64,000 bases of DNA from Pseudoalteromonas sp. MMG007 (GCF_018100985.1 NZ_JAGJEI010000002.1:310001-374000), one strand, 5' to 3'; shown: positions 27,559-39,841, counted from the first letter of the stretch. The notes: generated from the sequence alone by a model not told the origin. Numbers and translations: made by a program.

Positions 27559-28519
27559 AGTTAGATGACTCTAATAATTTAAATTCTTGGATTATTTCTT
27601 CAATTTGCGCCGATTTAGGGCAAATTACGCAAAAGCGGCTTTGGTATTCTTGATTTTGAAAATACGGCACACTAAGTACAATAAGTTCATCGCACTCAGT
27701 GAAGGGCAATTTACCAGTATTTAAAACCGATACACCATTTTTAAAGGCAAGCTTATCTTCAACAAAGTTTAAAAACGACACACCAATATTTAGATTTTGT
27801 TCGCAGTCTATTTTTTTATATAAATAATTTTCACCGACTACAATACTGTTATCAGAACCTAGCTTTTGGCTAAGCTGACGTGTCCATTGGGTTAATGAGT
27901 CGTGGCAGTTGTGGGGCGCAGTATTTGCCATAGCTTGCATTCTATAAAGGCCTTCCATCAACGTTTGTTGACTAAATACAGTATTTAACCACGTTGCAAA
28001 CTGATAACGTACGCTGTTTGATGAATCGTGCGGTTTATCAATACAAATATTATGGCTCTGCCCTGCTCTATCTATTAATAAAATAAGCCAATCGGTTGAG
28101 TCAAAATCAAGTACCTCTACTCTAAATACTTGCTGAGAGCTTGCTTGTGGCAACCCCACACAGCAACACACTTGATACTTTTGACTAAGCCCGTGAGCAA
28201 GCTCAACAAGTTGTGCTTGCTCTGGTTGCCAATAATTTGCAATATCAGCAAGTGTAAAGTACTCATCAAACCAATAATCAAACCCTTGTGTTGTCGGGAC
28301 TCTGCCCGCAGAAGTATGCGGCGAATAAAGCAAGCCAATTTTTTCTAATCGTGCCATTGCGTTACGTACCGTTGCCGAACACACTGCCATACCTTTGAGT
28401 TTAGCAATCTTTGTTGATGGGACTGGAAGGCCCTCACCATTACAGTACATGTTCATAACAGCTGAAAAAATTTGTTGATCTCTAGGGTTTAGTTTCATGT
28501 TATCTACATCTTGTTGCAT
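27554..28519 (-). CDS. hrcA: HrcA-like winged-helix repressor
   Basis: A 321-residue protein. Residues ~8-75 match the HrcA winged-helix domain: '[16 protein letters not shown]', '[20 protein letters not shown]', '[20 protein letters not shown]'. The C-terminal two-thirds is divergent but keeps the HrcA pattern of a late '[20 protein letters not shown]' region. HrcA represses chaperone operons at CIRCE palindromes; I found no CIRCE (TTAGCACTC-N9-GAGTGCTAA) in the window. E. coli has no hrcA, and here the gene sits between grpE and nadK, which are direct neighbours in E. coli. A start at 28498 (MKLNPRD) is equally plausible. Function as a heat-shock repressor is inferred from the N-terminus and position. 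Confidence 0.72.
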   Translation of the reverse strand: MQQDVDNMKLNPRDQQIFSAVMNMYCNGEGLPVPSTKIAKLKGMAVCSATVRNAMARLEKIGLLYSPHTSAGRVPTTQGFDYWFDEYFTLADIANYWQPEQAQLVELAHGLSQKYQVCCCVGLPQASSQQVFRVEVLDFDSTDWLILLIDRAGQSHNICIDKPHDSSNSVRYQFATWLNTVFSQQTLMEGLYRMQAMANTAPHNCHDSLTQWTRQLSQKLGSDNSIVVGENYLYKKIDCEQNLNIGVSFLNFVEDKLAFKNGVSVLNTGKLPFTECDELIVLSVPYFQNQEYQSRFCVICPKSAQIEEIIQEFKLLESSNS

Positions 28520-28673
28520 GAAAGAGATATCGGGGCGTTTAGTTGTAATTCAAGTCACTTAATTAACTCAATCGCAATAATATTGAAGGTTTATAATATT
28601 GCTATAATCAGTATTTTCAAACACTTCTCTTTTGGGTTACCCTACAAATATAAACTCTTTATGTGCGTACATT

Positions 28674-29558
28674 ATGGACTCTCCTTTTAAAACTATTGGC
28701 CTTATAGGCAAACCTAATCACCCAGGCGCAGCGGCGACTCTACAGCGATTACATACTTTTTTACTCGCATTAGGTTTTGAGGTAATTGTAGAAAAGCGCA
28801 CAGGGAGTCAGTTAGAGGATATCCCTCACGATAATCTTGTTAAATTAGTCGACTTAGGCGAACAAGCCGACCTAGCCATCGTGGTTGGGGGTGACGGTAA
28901 TATGTTAGGTGCCGCGCGCGTACTTGCTCGCTTTAATATCGCAGTGATTGGCGTAAACAGAGGGAACTTAGGTTTTTTGACTGACTTAAATCCAGAAGGA
29001 TTTGAAGCAAGCCTTGAGCAAGTACTAAGTGGCGAATACCTTGAAGAGAATCGTTTTTTATTAGAAGTTGAAGTTTACCGTCATAACGAATTAAAAAGTG
29101 CAAATTCAGCGGTAAACGAAGCCGTACTTCATGCCGACAAAGTGGCTCACATGATAGAGTTTGAGGCATTTATTAATAACGATTTTGTATTTTCGCAGCG
29201 CTCTGACGGTTTAATTGTATCAACACCTACAGGTTCTACAGCTTATTCTCTTTCAGGTGGTGGCCCCATATTAACACCCGAGCTAAATGCAATTTCATTA
29301 GTGCCAATGTTTCCACATACTTTATCAAGCAGGCCTTTAGTAGTTGATGCCGATAATGAAGTGCGCTTAAAGTTAAGCCTAGAAAACACCGATAGCCTGC
29401 AAGTAAGTTGTGACAGCCATGTTGTGCTTGCCGTTTTACCGGGCGACGAAGTAGTAATTAAAAAAGCAGATAAACAGCTGCGCTTAATTCATCCAAAAAA
29501 CTACTCTTACTACAACGTTTTACGTACTAAATTAAATTGGGGCAGTCGTTTATACTAA
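28674..29558 (+). CDS. nadK: NAD kinase
   Basis: A 294-residue cytoplasmic enzyme that phosphorylates NAD to NADP. Signature motifs are '[15 protein letters not shown]' (GGDGN), '[11 protein letters not shown]' and '[20 protein letters not shown]'. The ATG at 28674 gives 294 residues (E. coli 292) and starts '[19 protein letters not shown]'; the ATG at 28632 would add 14 residues without family support. It is divergent from the HrcA-like gene and followed by a hypothetical gene and recN. Confidence 0.96.
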   Translation: MDSPFKTIGLIGKPNHPGAAATLQRLHTFLLALGFEVIVEKRTGSQLEDIPHDNLVKLVDLGEQADLAIVVGGDGNMLGAARVLARFNIAVIGVNRGNLGFLTDLNPEGFEASLEQVLSGEYLEENRFLLEVEVYRHNELKSANSAVNEAVLHADKVAHMIEFEAFINNDFVFSQRSDGLIVSTPTGSTAYSLSGGGPILTPELNAISLVPMFPHTLSSRPLVVDADNEVRLKLSLENTDSLQVSCDSHVVLAVLPGDEVVIKKADKQLRLIHPKNYSYYNVLRTKLNWGSRLY

Positions 29559-29634
29559 TCTTATTGCCAAATTTAGTACTATAGAGCAAAATACGGCGTC
29601 TAATAATAATCAACGATTTTGGAAACATAAAGCA

Positions 29635-30192
29635 ATGACTTATGTAGTATTCTTTGCTCTACTGCTACTAATTACGCTTTTAGCAAGTTACTTAAAAATT
29701 GAAAGTAACCGTAAAAAAGCAATAGAAGCTAAAAAAAAGCTATTTAATGAACGTGTTTCGCAAGTGAACGCACGTCTTAAAACTAAATTAAACGAACTAC
29801 TTGATGCTAAAGTAATTCGTCCTAAGTACATCCCTCGTATTCAAGCTATTTTAAGCAACTTTTTTGTAGTACAACCCCATACAGACGAAAACTTACAACA
29901 ATTAGAGGATATAGCCGATTTACTTATTAGTACGCTTACTAACGAGCTAATAAAGATAAACCAAACAAACTTTATTCAATCTTTAATAGATAACGTGCAG
30001 CACTTTGTGTCTGAGTTACCCCAACAAGGTATCTTGTATAATAAGCAATTTTATACAAATAAGTTACCTACACTTATTAGTAATATTAAAACCGAAGATT
30101 TCTCACAACCTACTGATATAGAAAATGAAACGGCCAATACAATCCCATTAACGCCCGATCCTCGATTCGTCCAAGAAGCGAGTGTTGCTTAA
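29635..30192 (+). CDS. Membrane-anchored protein of unknown function
   Basis: A 185-residue protein of no family I recognise. Residues 2-20 form one membrane helix ('VVFFALLLLITLLASYL'). A basic, probably helical region follows ('RKKAIEAKKKLFNERVSQVN'), then a soluble C-terminal part, presumably cytoplasmic by the positive-inside rule. It sits between nadK and recN, which are adjacent in E. coli; the 76- and 75-bp gaps allow a common transcript with nadK. No enzymatic motif is visible. Confidence 0.7.
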   Translation: MTYVVFFALLLLITLLASYLKIESNRKKAIEAKKKLFNERVSQVNARLKTKLNELLDAKVIRPKYIPRIQAILSNFFVVQPHTDENLQQLEDIADLLISTLTNELIKINQTNFIQSLIDNVQHFVSELPQQGILYNKQFYTNKLPTLISNIKTEDFSQPTDIENETANTIPLTPDPRFVQEASVA

Positions 30193-30226
30193 ATAAAATA
30201 AAATTAATTTGCAAAAAACCAAAACA

Positions 30227-30242
30227 CTGTATAAATTAACAG
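30227..30242 (+). promoter_or_regulatory. LexA (SOS) box 1 of recN
   Basis: CTGT-N8-ACAG (CTGTATAAATTAACAG), a perfect core of the gammaproteobacterial LexA site, ending 25 bases before the recN start. Confidence 0.85.
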
Positions 30243-30250
30243 TTAATTGA

Positions 30251-30266
30251 CTGGATGGATAAACAG
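30251..30266 (+). promoter_or_regulatory. LexA (SOS) box 2 of recN
   Basis: CTGG-N8-ACAG, one mismatch to CTGT-N8-ACAG, 8 bp after box 1 and directly before the start codon. Tandem boxes are also known at E. coli recN. Confidence 0.7.
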
Positions 30267-30267
30267 T

Positions 30268-31941
30268 ATGTTAATTGGTTTAGAAGTTAAAAATTTCGCA
30301 ATTGTAAGTAATTTAAGCACCGAGTGGCGCAGCGGTATGACAGCCATAACAGGCGAAACCGGGGCTGGTAAATCTATTGCTATTGATGCTTTATCACTAT
30401 GCCTAGGTGAGCGCGCAGAAGCCTCTGCTGTTCGCCCAGGTACTGATAAAGCGGAGGTATGTGCGCAGTTTGATTTATCAGCATTGCCTCTTGCTCAATC
30501 ATTTTTAGAGCAACATTTATTAAGTACTGATGATAGTGAATGCTTATTACGCCGTGTAGTTTGTAAAAATGGTCGCAGTAAAAGCTATATAAATGGCAGC
30601 GCAGTCACTGCGTCCCAATTAAAAGAGCTTGGCCAATACTTAATTTCTATTCATGGGCAACATGCTCACCAGCATTTATTAAAAGCTGAGCACCAATTAC
30701 AGCTTCTTGATGCCTACGCTGGCCACCACAATTTAGTTGAGGCAGTAACTTTAAATTATAAGCAATTTGCTAACCTACAAAAAGAATTTAAACACCTAGA
30801 GCAACAGCAACAACAACAAGCTGCGCAAAAGCAACTTTTAGAGTACCAAGTTGCTGAACTCGATGAATTTGCTTTGCAAGAAGGCGAGTTTGAGCAAATA
30901 GAAGCTGAGCATTATAAGCTCAGTAATAGCCAAACAATCTTAGAATCTTGCCAACGTGAGCTACAACATTTATATGAAAGTGATGAACAAAATGCATGCT
31001 CTATGCTACAACACAGTGCTCAACAGTTTGCTCAACTTGCTCAGTATGATGAAAGTTTAGCAAGCGTCGCTGCATTACTCGATGAAGCAGCGGTACAAGT
31101 TGAAGAAGCAAGTCGTGAAGCAAGAAACTACACCGAGCAAGCTGATTTAGATCCCGCTCGTTTAATCGAAGTAGAAACACGCTTAAGTGGCGCAATGGAC
31201 TTAGCACGTAAGCACCATATAAAACCGCAACAACTCGTTGATTTTCATCAATCTATTTCACAAGAGCTAGAGTCAATTAGTAATAATTCAAACCGTTTAA
31301 CACAACTAGAATCTGAAATAGACAGTGCCTTAATTGATTACAAACATTCTGCAGAGCAGCTAAGCGAAAGCCGTTATAAATATGCCAGCACACTTAATGT
31401 ATTAATAAGTGAAAGCATGGCTAATTTATCAATGGAAAATGGTGTATTTGAAATAGCGCTAACACAGCAAAGCGACCGCACACCAAATAGCTTAGGCTTT
31501 GATAATGTATCGTTTTTAGTATCAACCAATCCAGGCCAACCTTTACAACCTCTTGCTAAAGTAGCATCAGGTGGTGAGCTTTCTCGTATAAGTCTTGCTA
31601 TACAAGTTATCATTGCACAAAAGGTTACAACTCCAACCTTAATTTTTGATGAAGTAGATGTAGGTATTTCGGGACCTACAGCATCGGCAGTGGGCAAATT
31701 ATTACGCCAATTAGGTAAGTCAACGCAGGTTATATGTGTTACCCATTTACCTCAAGTAGCAAGCAGTGCGCATCAGCAGTTTTTTGTCGCAAAAGAAATT
31801 GCACAAGGAGAGACCTTTACGCACATGCTGCCATTAAATAAAGATGGCCGTATTAATGAGATAGCACGCCTTCTTGGTGGTGACAACATAAGTAAAACAG
31901 CTAAAGCGAATGCTAAAGAACTAATAATGGCTCACGGCTAG
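30268..31941 (+). CDS. recN: DNA repair protein RecN
   Basis: A 557-residue SMC-like ATPase that holds and processes DNA ends during double-strand-break repair. Walker A 'ITGETGAGKSIAIDALSLCL' is near the N-terminus; the coiled-coil arms are at ~150-360 with Q/E-rich stretches; signature 'VASGGELSRISLAIQVII' and Walker B 'LIFDEVDVGISGPTA' are near the C-terminus. The ATG at 30268 gives the family length (E. coli 553); a TTG 21 bases earlier would fall inside the second LexA box. Two LexA boxes show SOS control. Confidence 0.97.
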   Translation: MLIGLEVKNFAIVSNLSTEWRSGMTAITGETGAGKSIAIDALSLCLGERAEASAVRPGTDKAEVCAQFDLSALPLAQSFLEQHLLSTDDSECLLRRVVCKNGRSKSYINGSAVTASQLKELGQYLISIHGQHAHQHLLKAEHQLQLLDAYAGHHNLVEAVTLNYKQFANLQKEFKHLEQQQQQQAAQKQLLEYQVAELDEFALQEGEFEQIEAEHYKLSNSQTILESCQRELQHLYESDEQNACSMLQHSAQQFAQLAQYDESLASVAALLDEAAVQVEEASREARNYTEQADLDPARLIEVETRLSGAMDLARKHHIKPQQLVDFHQSISQELESISNNSNRLTQLESEIDSALIDYKHSAEQLSESRYKYASTLNVLISESMANLSMENGVFEIALTQQSDRTPNSLGFDNVSFLVSTNPGQPLQPLAKVASGGELSRISLAIQVIIAQKVTTPTLIFDEVDVGISGPTASAVGKLLRQLGKSTQVICVTHLPQVASSAHQQFFVAKEIAQGETFTHMLPLNKDGRINEIARLLGGDNISKTAKANAKELIMAHG

Positions 31942-32135
31942 CTTGGATATGATAAGTACGGGTTTTTAACATTGTTCTACTCGTACAATAATTAAATTTG
32001 GTATTTATTTTTTGTTAAGAGACTCTATTTTACGACTGCATAAGATCTAGCCTACTTTAAAATGTTGTAAATATAGCGGTTATTTTAAGAAGATTACTTA
32101 CTGAGTTAGCGTATTAACATACTATAGGATTCAAT

Positions 32136-32459
32136 ATGCAAAATCCCTTAATTGATTTTTGTATTATTATTAGCTGGGTTTTGTTTGTATTCAGCACAGG
32201 CTTAGTGCTATTTAGCAAATATAAGCATACTCATTTTAAGCAGCGATTATTAAAATTTTTAAATGCTGTTTTATTATTTCAAACAGTAACTACAACTTTT
32301 TACTTTACCAACAGTAAAGCTGATAGTTTAACCACTTTCGTTTCTAGTTTATGGCTACTAATTGGATTGCAAATTATCTTAAACGTAATATGCTTTATGA
32401 GTGTAAAACGTCGAAAAGCTAAAACTAGGCCGTCATTAGACTCATTTTCGATGGACTAG
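32136..32459 (+). CDS. Small membrane protein of unknown function
   Basis: A 107-residue protein with three likely membrane helices: 'FCIIISWVLFVFSTGLVLF', a central one around 'LLKFLNAVLLFQTVTTTFYF', and 'SLWLLIGLQIILNVICFM', followed by a basic tail 'VKRRKAKTRPS'. No family recognised. It is isolated between recN and a decayed GGDEF gene, with 194 bp of empty sequence upstream, and has a weak ribosome site (ATAGGATTCA). Confidence 0.6.
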   Translation: MQNPLIDFCIIISWVLFVFSTGLVLFSKYKHTHFKQRLLKFLNAVLLFQTVTTTFYFTNSKADSLTTFVSSLWLLIGLQIILNVICFMSVKRRKAKTRPSLDSFSMD

Positions 32460-32469
32460 GCACGCCTTA

Positions 32470-32880
32470 GATTTATGAAAGAGCATGTTTTGTTCCTCCG
32501 TTGCTCTTTTACCTTATAGTGTAGTTTATCATCATGCTTAATGTCCGAGTCTATTGAGCGCCCACCGGACGATGAAATAACACCAATTCTGAGCATTAAA
32601 CTCATACTGTTATTTAAATGTTTACCTTTGGGCTTTTAACTGAGCTATGAATTTTTTCAACGATTATTCTTCCTTTTTCAAGGTTTTAATCTGGAAGAAT
32701 AATTAAAAATTCTTCACCGCCCCAGCCAGAAGCTGTCGCATTTTTTAGAATGTTTTTTTAATATATTTTAGCTAGGTCATAAATATTTAGTCTACGAAAT
32801 TATATCCAAAGTCATCATTGGCTTTTTTATGAAAGCTCTGCTAAATACGCTCAAGTTACTATAAAGAGTGAAAAATGATG
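32470..32880 (-). pseudogene. Decayed diguanylate cyclase (GGDEF) gene
   Basis: In the 660-bp stretch between the 107-residue protein and gltD, the minus strand still spells GGDEF-domain pieces in order but in shifting frames with stops: 'HKKANDDFGYNFVD' (like HFKxxNDxxGHxxGD), then 'ASGWGGEEFLIILPD', the active-site block (32680-32740), then 'IDSDIKHDDKLHYKVKEQRR' (32490-32560), matching the ADxALYxAKxxGRN end. At least two in-frame stops and frameshifts break it. The N-terminal part of the gene is not recognisable. This is a dead copy; I see no function. Confidence 0.7.
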
Positions 32881-33072
32881 AATATGACCGTTAAAAGCGG
32901 GCTCAATGATGTACTATTTCGCAAAAAAGAAAGAACTGTGGGAAAGGCTTTGTTATAAAAACTATTACATGAAGGTAAAAGCCTAAAGGCATAGGCTGAA
33001 CTAAGTAACAGGTGCACTGACACACTATTATACAATACGAGCTAGGTCTATTGCATCTAAATCGCACAAACA

Positions 33073-33100
33073 AAAAAGCAAGCCAGATGGCTTGCTTTTA
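33073..33100 (-). terminator. Terminator of gltBD
   Basis: AAAAGCAAGCC / GGCTTGCTTTT with a 4-nt loop, followed on the minus strand by a T tract. Confidence 0.85.
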
Positions 33101-33119
33101 ATACTCATAAAATGAATGA

Positions 33120-34544
<1,425 letters not shown>

Positions 34545-37500
34545 TTATTGCGCTTGAACACGAAGTTCTGCGCTACTGCGAGCGCGATGCCCGAGTAAAC
34601 TTTTTACATCACTTGATTTTGGTTTAACTAGCTTGAACATAGGTAAATACAATTCAAAGTTAGCTAAAATGGTTTCTGCACGGCACGAGCCTGTCAGCTC
34701 TAAATGCTCGGCAATTAAGCCGCGTAAATGCTCTTGGTGCGAACTTAAATCATCAAGTGTTACAACTTCAACAAGCTCCGGGTTGATGCGTTTTTCAAAG
34801 TCATTTCGCTCATCTAAAATATAAGCAAAACCACCTGTCATACCTGCGCCAAAGTTAACGCCAATATTACCAAGTACACACACAACGCCGCCGGTCATGT
34901 ATTCACAGCCATTGTCGCCTACACCTTCTACAACCGCTTGTACACCTGAGTTACGAACAGCAAAACGCTCACCTGCGCAGCCTGCAGCAAATAATTTTCC
35001 GCCCGTAGCGCCGTACAAACATGTATTGCCTGCAATAGTCGCTTTATGACTTTCAAACGATGAGCCAAGTGGTGGGCGAATAACAAGCTTACCGCCAGCC
35101 ATGCCTTTACCAACATAGTCGTTTGCATCGCCTATTAACGTCATTTCTAGGCCACCCGCATTCCAAACACCAAATGATTGCCCTGCAGTACCATGTAGCT
35201 CAATTGCAATAGGATCTGCGGCCATACCTTGGTTACCGTGTTTAGAAGCAATATAGCCAGATAGCATTGCCCCAACTGAGCGGTCTGTATTACATATACG
35301 GCTCACGAGCGAGATACCTGATGAAGTATCAATCGCCTGCTGTGCTTTACCTAATAACGTTTCATTTAACTCACCTAAATAATGAGAGCTATTTGGTGCG
35401 CTACAAAATAACGTTTCGCCCGTTGGGTTATTAGGCTGAGCAATCACAGATGATAAATCTATTTTCTTTTGCTTAGCTGTTTTACCTTCAATCGCTTCAA
35501 GTAAATCTAAACGACCGATTAAATCAGTTAAGTTTGCAACACCTAAGCTTGCCATGATCTCGCGTGCTTCTTGCGCTATAAACTTAAAGTAGTTCATCGC
35601 CATTTCTGGTAAGCCATGGTAGTGCTTTTGACGAAGCGTTTCGTCTTGCGTTGCTACGCCGGTTGCACAGTTATTTAAGTGACAAATCCTAAGGTATTTA
35701 CACCCTAACGCCACCATTGGGCCGGTACCAAAACCAAAGCTTTCGGCACCTAAAATAGCCGCTTTAATAATGTCTAAACCTGTTTTTAAGCCGCCATCTG
35801 TTTGCAGACGAATACGATGACGAAGGCCATTTTCAACAAGTGCTTGTTGAGTTTCAGCAAGGCCAAGCTCCCATGGGCTACCTGCATATTTTACAGACGT
35901 AAGCGGGCTTGCGCCTGTGCCACCGTCGTAACCCGAAATAGTAATTAAATCAGCGTATGCTTTAGCTACACCCGTAGCAATTGTGCCCACGCCAGGCTCC
36001 GACACTAACTTAACCGAAATCATCGCTTCAGGATTTACTTGTTTTAAATCGAATATTAGCTGAGCTAAATCCTCAATCGAGTAAATGTCGTGATGCGGTG
36101 GTGGTGATATTAGTGTTACGCCCGGAACTGAATAACGAAGTTTAGCAATATAAGGCGTTACTTTTTCACCCGGTAGTTGTCCACCTTCACCAGGCTTAGC
36201 ACCCTGCGCCACTTTGATTTGAATTACGTCGGCATTACGAAGATAATGCGGCGTTACACCAAATCGTCCAGAAGCAACTTGCTTAATTCGTGAGTTTTTC
36301 TCAGTGCCAAAACGTAATTTATCTTCACCGCCTTCACCAGAGTTTGAACAACCACCTAAGCGGTTCATCGCAATAGCTAACGCTTCATGCGCTTCTGGCG
36401 AGAGTGCACCAATACTCATTGCTGCTGAATCAAAACGTTTATATAGGTTTTCAGCTGGCTCTACATCATCAACGTTGATGCCCTTTTCAGGTAATTTAAG
36501 CGCTAACATATCGCGCAAAGTAGCTATTGGACGATTATTAACTAAATTTGCGTAAGCACCGTAGTCTTTATAATCTCCAGAGCGTACTGCTTTTTGCAGC
36601 GTTTGAATTACATCTGGGTTATAAGCATGGTACTCACCACCGTGCACATATTTTAATAAACCACCATGGCTTAGTAGCTTACGCTTACTAAATGCAAGTT
36701 TATGTAGCTTTTGCTGATCACTATCAAAATCACTAAAACACGCCCCCTTAATACGACTTGCAACCCCTTTAAAGCACATCTCAACCATAGAGTCAGATAA
36801 GCCAACCGCTTCAAACAGCATTGAACAACGGTACGATGCAATTGTACTGATGCCCATTTTAGACATTATTTTGTATAAGCCTTTATTAATGGCTTTACGG
36901 TATGAAAGTGTTACTTCGCAGTACGATTTTTCAATCACTTTACTGTCGCTCATCGCAACGAGTGACTCGTACGCAAGGTATGGGTAAATCGCTGTTGCGC
37001 CAAAGCCAAGTAGTACGGCAAATTGGTGTGCATCGCGAACGCTACCTGTTTCAATGATAATGTTAGATTCGCAGCGAAGATTTGTATCCACAAGACGCTT
37101 TTGTACTGCACCTACCGCCATAGCAGCAGGAATAGGTAGTTGGCTCTCGCTAAAGTTGCGGTCTGACAAAATAAGCATGACACAACCCGCTGCGGCTTTT
37201 TCTTGTGCCGAATCACAAATTCGCGCTACTGCCTTTTCTAAGCCCTCTTCGGCTGTGTATGTAATATCGATTTTGCAGTAGCTGTAGTGCTCGTCATCAG
37301 CATTAAGTAACTGCTGCATGTCTGCGTACATTAAAATAGGCGTATCGAACTGTAAACGCTTAGCGTGGCCTGTTGTTTCGTTGAATACATTTTGCTCACT
37401 ACCAATACAAGTAGCAAGTGACATTACGTGGTTTTCACGTAACGGATCGATAGGCGGGTTAGTTACTTGCGCAAACTTTTGACGGAAGTAATCGTAAAGT

Positions 37501-39002
37501 GAACGATGCCCTTCGCTTAAAACAGCAAATGGCGTGTCGTCACCCATTGAGCCTGTCGCTTCTTGGCCGTTTTCACCCATTACACGAATAACACTATCAA
37601 GCTCTTCATTCGTGTAGCCAAACATTTTTTGGTACTTAGCAAGCGTTTCATCATCAAATGAGCGATTACCCGCATCTTGCTCAGTAAGTTCTTCAAATGG
37701 TGTTAAACGTTTAACGTTTTCTTCAAGCCATGACTTGTAAGGATGACGTGATTTTAAATCTTGGTCGATTTCATCTGAATGCCAGATTTTACCAAGTTTA
37801 GTATCAATTACTAATAGCTCACCTGGGCCAACACGGCCTTTTTCGACTACTTCATCGGCGGTGTAATCCCAAATGCCCACTTCTGAAGCAAGCGTAATAA
37901 AACCATCTTGTGTAATAACATAGCGTGCTGGGCGAAGGCCATTTCGGTCAAGGTTACATGCTGCAAAGCGACCATCGGACATAACAATACCCGCAGGGCC
38001 GTCCCATGGTTCCATGTGCATAGAGTTAAAGTCATAAAATGCGCGTAAATCATCATCCATTGCACGGTTTTTTTGCCATGCAGGCGGCACTAGCATGCGC
38101 ATAGCACGGAATAAATCCATACCACCGGCTAAAAACAACTCAAGCATGTTATCTAGGCTTGATGAATCAGAGCCAGTTTCGTTTACAAATGGCGCTGCAC
38201 TTTGTAAATCAGGAATAAGTGGCGATGAAAACTTATATGAGCGAGCTCGTGCCCATTGACGGTTACCCTCAATCGTATTTATTTCACCATTATGCGCTAA
38301 ATACCTAAACGGTTGCGCTAAAGGCCAACGCGGCTGAGTATTAGTAGAAAAACGCTGATGAAAAACACAAATAGCGCTGGTCATGCGAATGTCGGCTAAA
38401 TCTAAATAAAAGTTAGGCAAATCTGCAGGCATCATAAGGCCTTTATAGATAGTGACTAACCCAGATAAACTTGCAATATAAAATGACTCATCTTGCGCTA
38501 AACGCTTTTCTGCACGACGACGTGCTACATATAATCGGCGTTCTAAATCTTTAGAGCGCCAGCCTTCAGGCGCACTAACAAAAATTTGCTCAAACCCTGG
38601 CAACTGCTGAGTAGCAATAGGACCTAGCATTGAAGGGTCGGTTGGCACTTCACGCCAGCCTAATATTTTAAGTGTTTCTTGTTCTAATTCTTCACATAAA
38701 ACCTGTTTTGCAGCTTGTGCTAAAACGGGATCTGAATTTAAGAAAACCATGCCTACGGCGTAATTTTTACCTAAGTGCCAATTATGTTCACTGGCAATAG
38801 CACGGAAAAAACTGTCAGGCTTTTGCAGTAATAAACCACAGCCGTCACCAGTTTTACCATCGGCAGAAATACCACCACGATGCTGCATGCGATCAAGCCC
38901 AGTTATGGCTGTACGTATAAGCCTATGACTAGCCTGACCATTAACTTGGGCTATTAAGCCAAAGCCACAATTATCTTTTTCTAATTTTGAGTCGTATAAC
39001 AT
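34545..39002 (-). CDS. gltB: Glutamate synthase large (alpha) subunit
   Basis: A 1485-residue enzyme that makes two glutamates from glutamine and 2-oxoglutarate. The ATG at 39002 ([18 protein letters not shown]) has AGGGGAGGGG just upstream and gives the expected short pro-peptide; cleavage before Cys12 would free the N-terminal nucleophile of the glutaminase domain. Later domains: the FMN/synthase domain with '[19 protein letters not shown]', 3Fe-4S cysteines in '[19 protein letters not shown]', and the C-terminal beta-helix with repeated G-rich turns. An ATG at 39023 would add seven residues. ArgR-type boxes lie upstream. Confidence 0.97.
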   Translation of the reverse strand: MLYDSKLEKDNCGFGLIAQVNGQASHRLIRTAITGLDRMQHRGGISADGKTGDGCGLLLQKPDSFFRAIASEHNWHLGKNYAVGMVFLNSDPVLAQAAKQVLCEELEQETLKILGWREVPTDPSMLGPIATQQLPGFEQIFVSAPEGWRSKDLERRLYVARRRAEKRLAQDESFYIASLSGLVTIYKGLMMPADLPNFYLDLADIRMTSAICVFHQRFSTNTQPRWPLAQPFRYLAHNGEINTIEGNRQWARARSYKFSSPLIPDLQSAAPFVNETGSDSSSLDNMLELFLAGGMDLFRAMRMLVPPAWQKNRAMDDDLRAFYDFNSMHMEPWDGPAGIVMSDGRFAACNLDRNGLRPARYVITQDGFITLASEVGIWDYTADEVVEKGRVGPGELLVIDTKLGKIWHSDEIDQDLKSRHPYKSWLEENVKRLTPFEELTEQDAGNRSFDDETLAKYQKMFGYTNEELDSVIRVMGENGQEATGSMGDDTPFAVLSEGHRSLYDYFRQKFAQVTNPPIDPLRENHVMSLATCIGSEQNVFNETTGHAKRLQFDTPILMYADMQQLLNADDEHYSYCKIDITYTAEEGLEKAVARICDSAQEKAAAGCVMLILSDRNFSESQLPIPAAMAVGAVQKRLVDTNLRCESNIIIETGSVRDAHQFAVLLGFGATAIYPYLAYESLVAMSDSKVIEKSYCEVTLSYRKAINKGLYKIMSKMGISTIASYRCSMLFEAVGLSDSMVEMCFKGVASRIKGACFSDFDSDQQKLHKLAFSKRKLLSHGGLLKYVHGGEYHAYNPDVIQTLQKAVRSGDYKDYGAYANLVNNRPIATLRDMLALKLPEKGINVDDVEPAENLYKRFDSAAMSIGALSPEAHEALAIAMNRLGGCSNSGEGGEDKLRFGTEKNSRIKQVASGRFGVTPHYLRNADVIQIKVAQGAKPGEGGQLPGEKVTPYIAKLRYSVPGVTLISPPPHHDIYSIEDLAQLIFDLKQVNPEAMISVKLVSEPGVGTIATGVAKAYADLITISGYDGGTGASPLTSVKYAGSPWELGLAETQQALVENGLRHRIRLQTDGGLKTGLDIIKAAILGAESFGFGTGPMVALGCKYLRICHLNNCATGVATQDETLRQKHYHGLPEMAMNYFKFIAQEAREIMASLGVANLTDLIGRLDLLEAIEGKTAKQKKIDLSSVIAQPNNPTGETLFCSAPNSSHYLGELNETLLGKAQQAIDTSSGISLVSRICNTDRSVGAMLSGYIASKHGNQGMAADPIAIELHGTAGQSFGVWNAGGLEMTLIGDANDYVGKGMAGGKLVIRPPLGSSFESHKATIAGNTCLYGATGGKLFAAGCAGERFAVRNSGVQAVVEGVGDNGCEYMTGGVVCVLGNIGVNFGAGMTGGFAYILDERNDFEKRINPELVEVVTLDDLSSHQEHLRGLIAEHLELTGSCRAETILANFELYLPMFKLVKPKSSDVKSLLGHRARSSAELRVQAQ

Positions 39003-39103
39003 AGACCCCTCCCCTTGCTGCACTGTTAACGTGAATGAACTGCTCGACGATTTGCTAACAGACGCACAAAACTAGCCTCTATAGTAAATAGAGTCAATAT
39101 TAT

Positions 39104-39141
39104 TTTGAATACATATTCACATTCTTGAATATTTCTCACTT
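39104..39141. promoter_or_regulatory. Tandem ArgR-type boxes upstream of gltB
   Basis: TGAATACATATTCA (39106-39119) is a perfect ARG-box core (TGAAT-N4-ATTCA). A second, weaker half match beginning TGAAT at 39126 follows at the spacing of tandem ARG boxes (18-bp boxes, 2-3 bp apart). The pair lies about 100 bp upstream of the gltB start. Confidence 0.65.
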
Positions 39142-39290
39142 CAAGGCAAGATTTCTTTTGTACTTATAAGTTTTAACAATTAGCGCTTATTTGACCGCTA
39201 TTTTTTCATGACACTGGTGTCAAGTTTAATATTTTGTAAAAACCAAGGACTGAAACACTTACACCTTACGTAAACGTAAGGCGATATCGG

Positions 39291-39308
39291 ATTGAATAAA
39301 TATTCACT
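39291..39308. promoter_or_regulatory. Distal ArgR-type box upstream of gltB
   Basis: TGAATAAATATTCA (39293-39306) is a second perfect ARG-box core, about 290 bp upstream of the gltB start. Confidence 0.6.
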
Positions 39309-39784
39309 ACCGAACAGTTGATTCAGTTAACATTTAGATAGTTTTATTAGTTAAGTTGAATTTTGCAGATTAAGATCTCTATTTTTGTAGTTTCATTAGT
39401 ATAGTTATTACTATTTATGTCAATTTTTTATGCTTTTTGTGAATTTTTATCTACTTAATTACAGTCTTTGTAAGACGTTATCCAATAAATAGGAAGTCGG
39501 AGGGGCAATTCATTGCTCCACGGATACACTTTTCGGCAAAAATACTCTAAAAAGGTTTAATTCAAACCTTTAATGATAGCTTCTTGTTTTGGTCAACGTG
39601 GTAAGTAAAAAACCAAGTGGATTAATGATGTGGACATGAGTGGGTCATATGATTTAAATACAACTAGAACACCGCATTTTGAAAGAGTTTAATTAATCGC
39701 TTCAATTTTAAAATTTAGGGTTTACGACTTTAAGCAAAAATAGGTGGTTGAATAAATGATAGTTATGAAGGGTAGTTTATAAAC

Positions 39785-39815
39785 AACAAGGCCACATAAA
39801 ATACGTGGCCTTGTA
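39785..39815 (-). terminator. Terminator of grxD
   Basis: CAAGGCCAC / GTGGCCTTG with a 9-nt loop, then TTGTTTAT on the minus strand. Confidence 0.75.
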
Positions 39816-39841
39816 ATAGTATCTCAAAGCTTGAGTAAAAT

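Larger units (their letters stand above)
39003..39841. other. Long gene-free stretch upstream of gltB
   Basis: 839 bp with no convincing gene. It holds the gltB regulatory region (ArgR-like boxes below), a small hairpin CCTTACG-TAAA-CGTAAGG near 39264-39281, and, on the plus strand near 39620-39690, a 23-residue frame 'KWINDVDMSGSYDLNTTRTP' plus 'HFERV' before a stop, which could be a decayed gene tail. The grxD terminator closes it. Confidence 0.5.

Noticed and set aside
28520-28673. CIRCE element near the HrcA-like gene
   Set aside because: No TTAGCACTC-N9-GAGTGCTAA or close variant was found here or upstream of grpE and htpG.
32876-32961. A 27-codon plus-strand ATG frame near the decayed GGDEF gene
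   Set aside because: Too short, no ribosome site, and it lies beside a clear pseudogene on the other strand.
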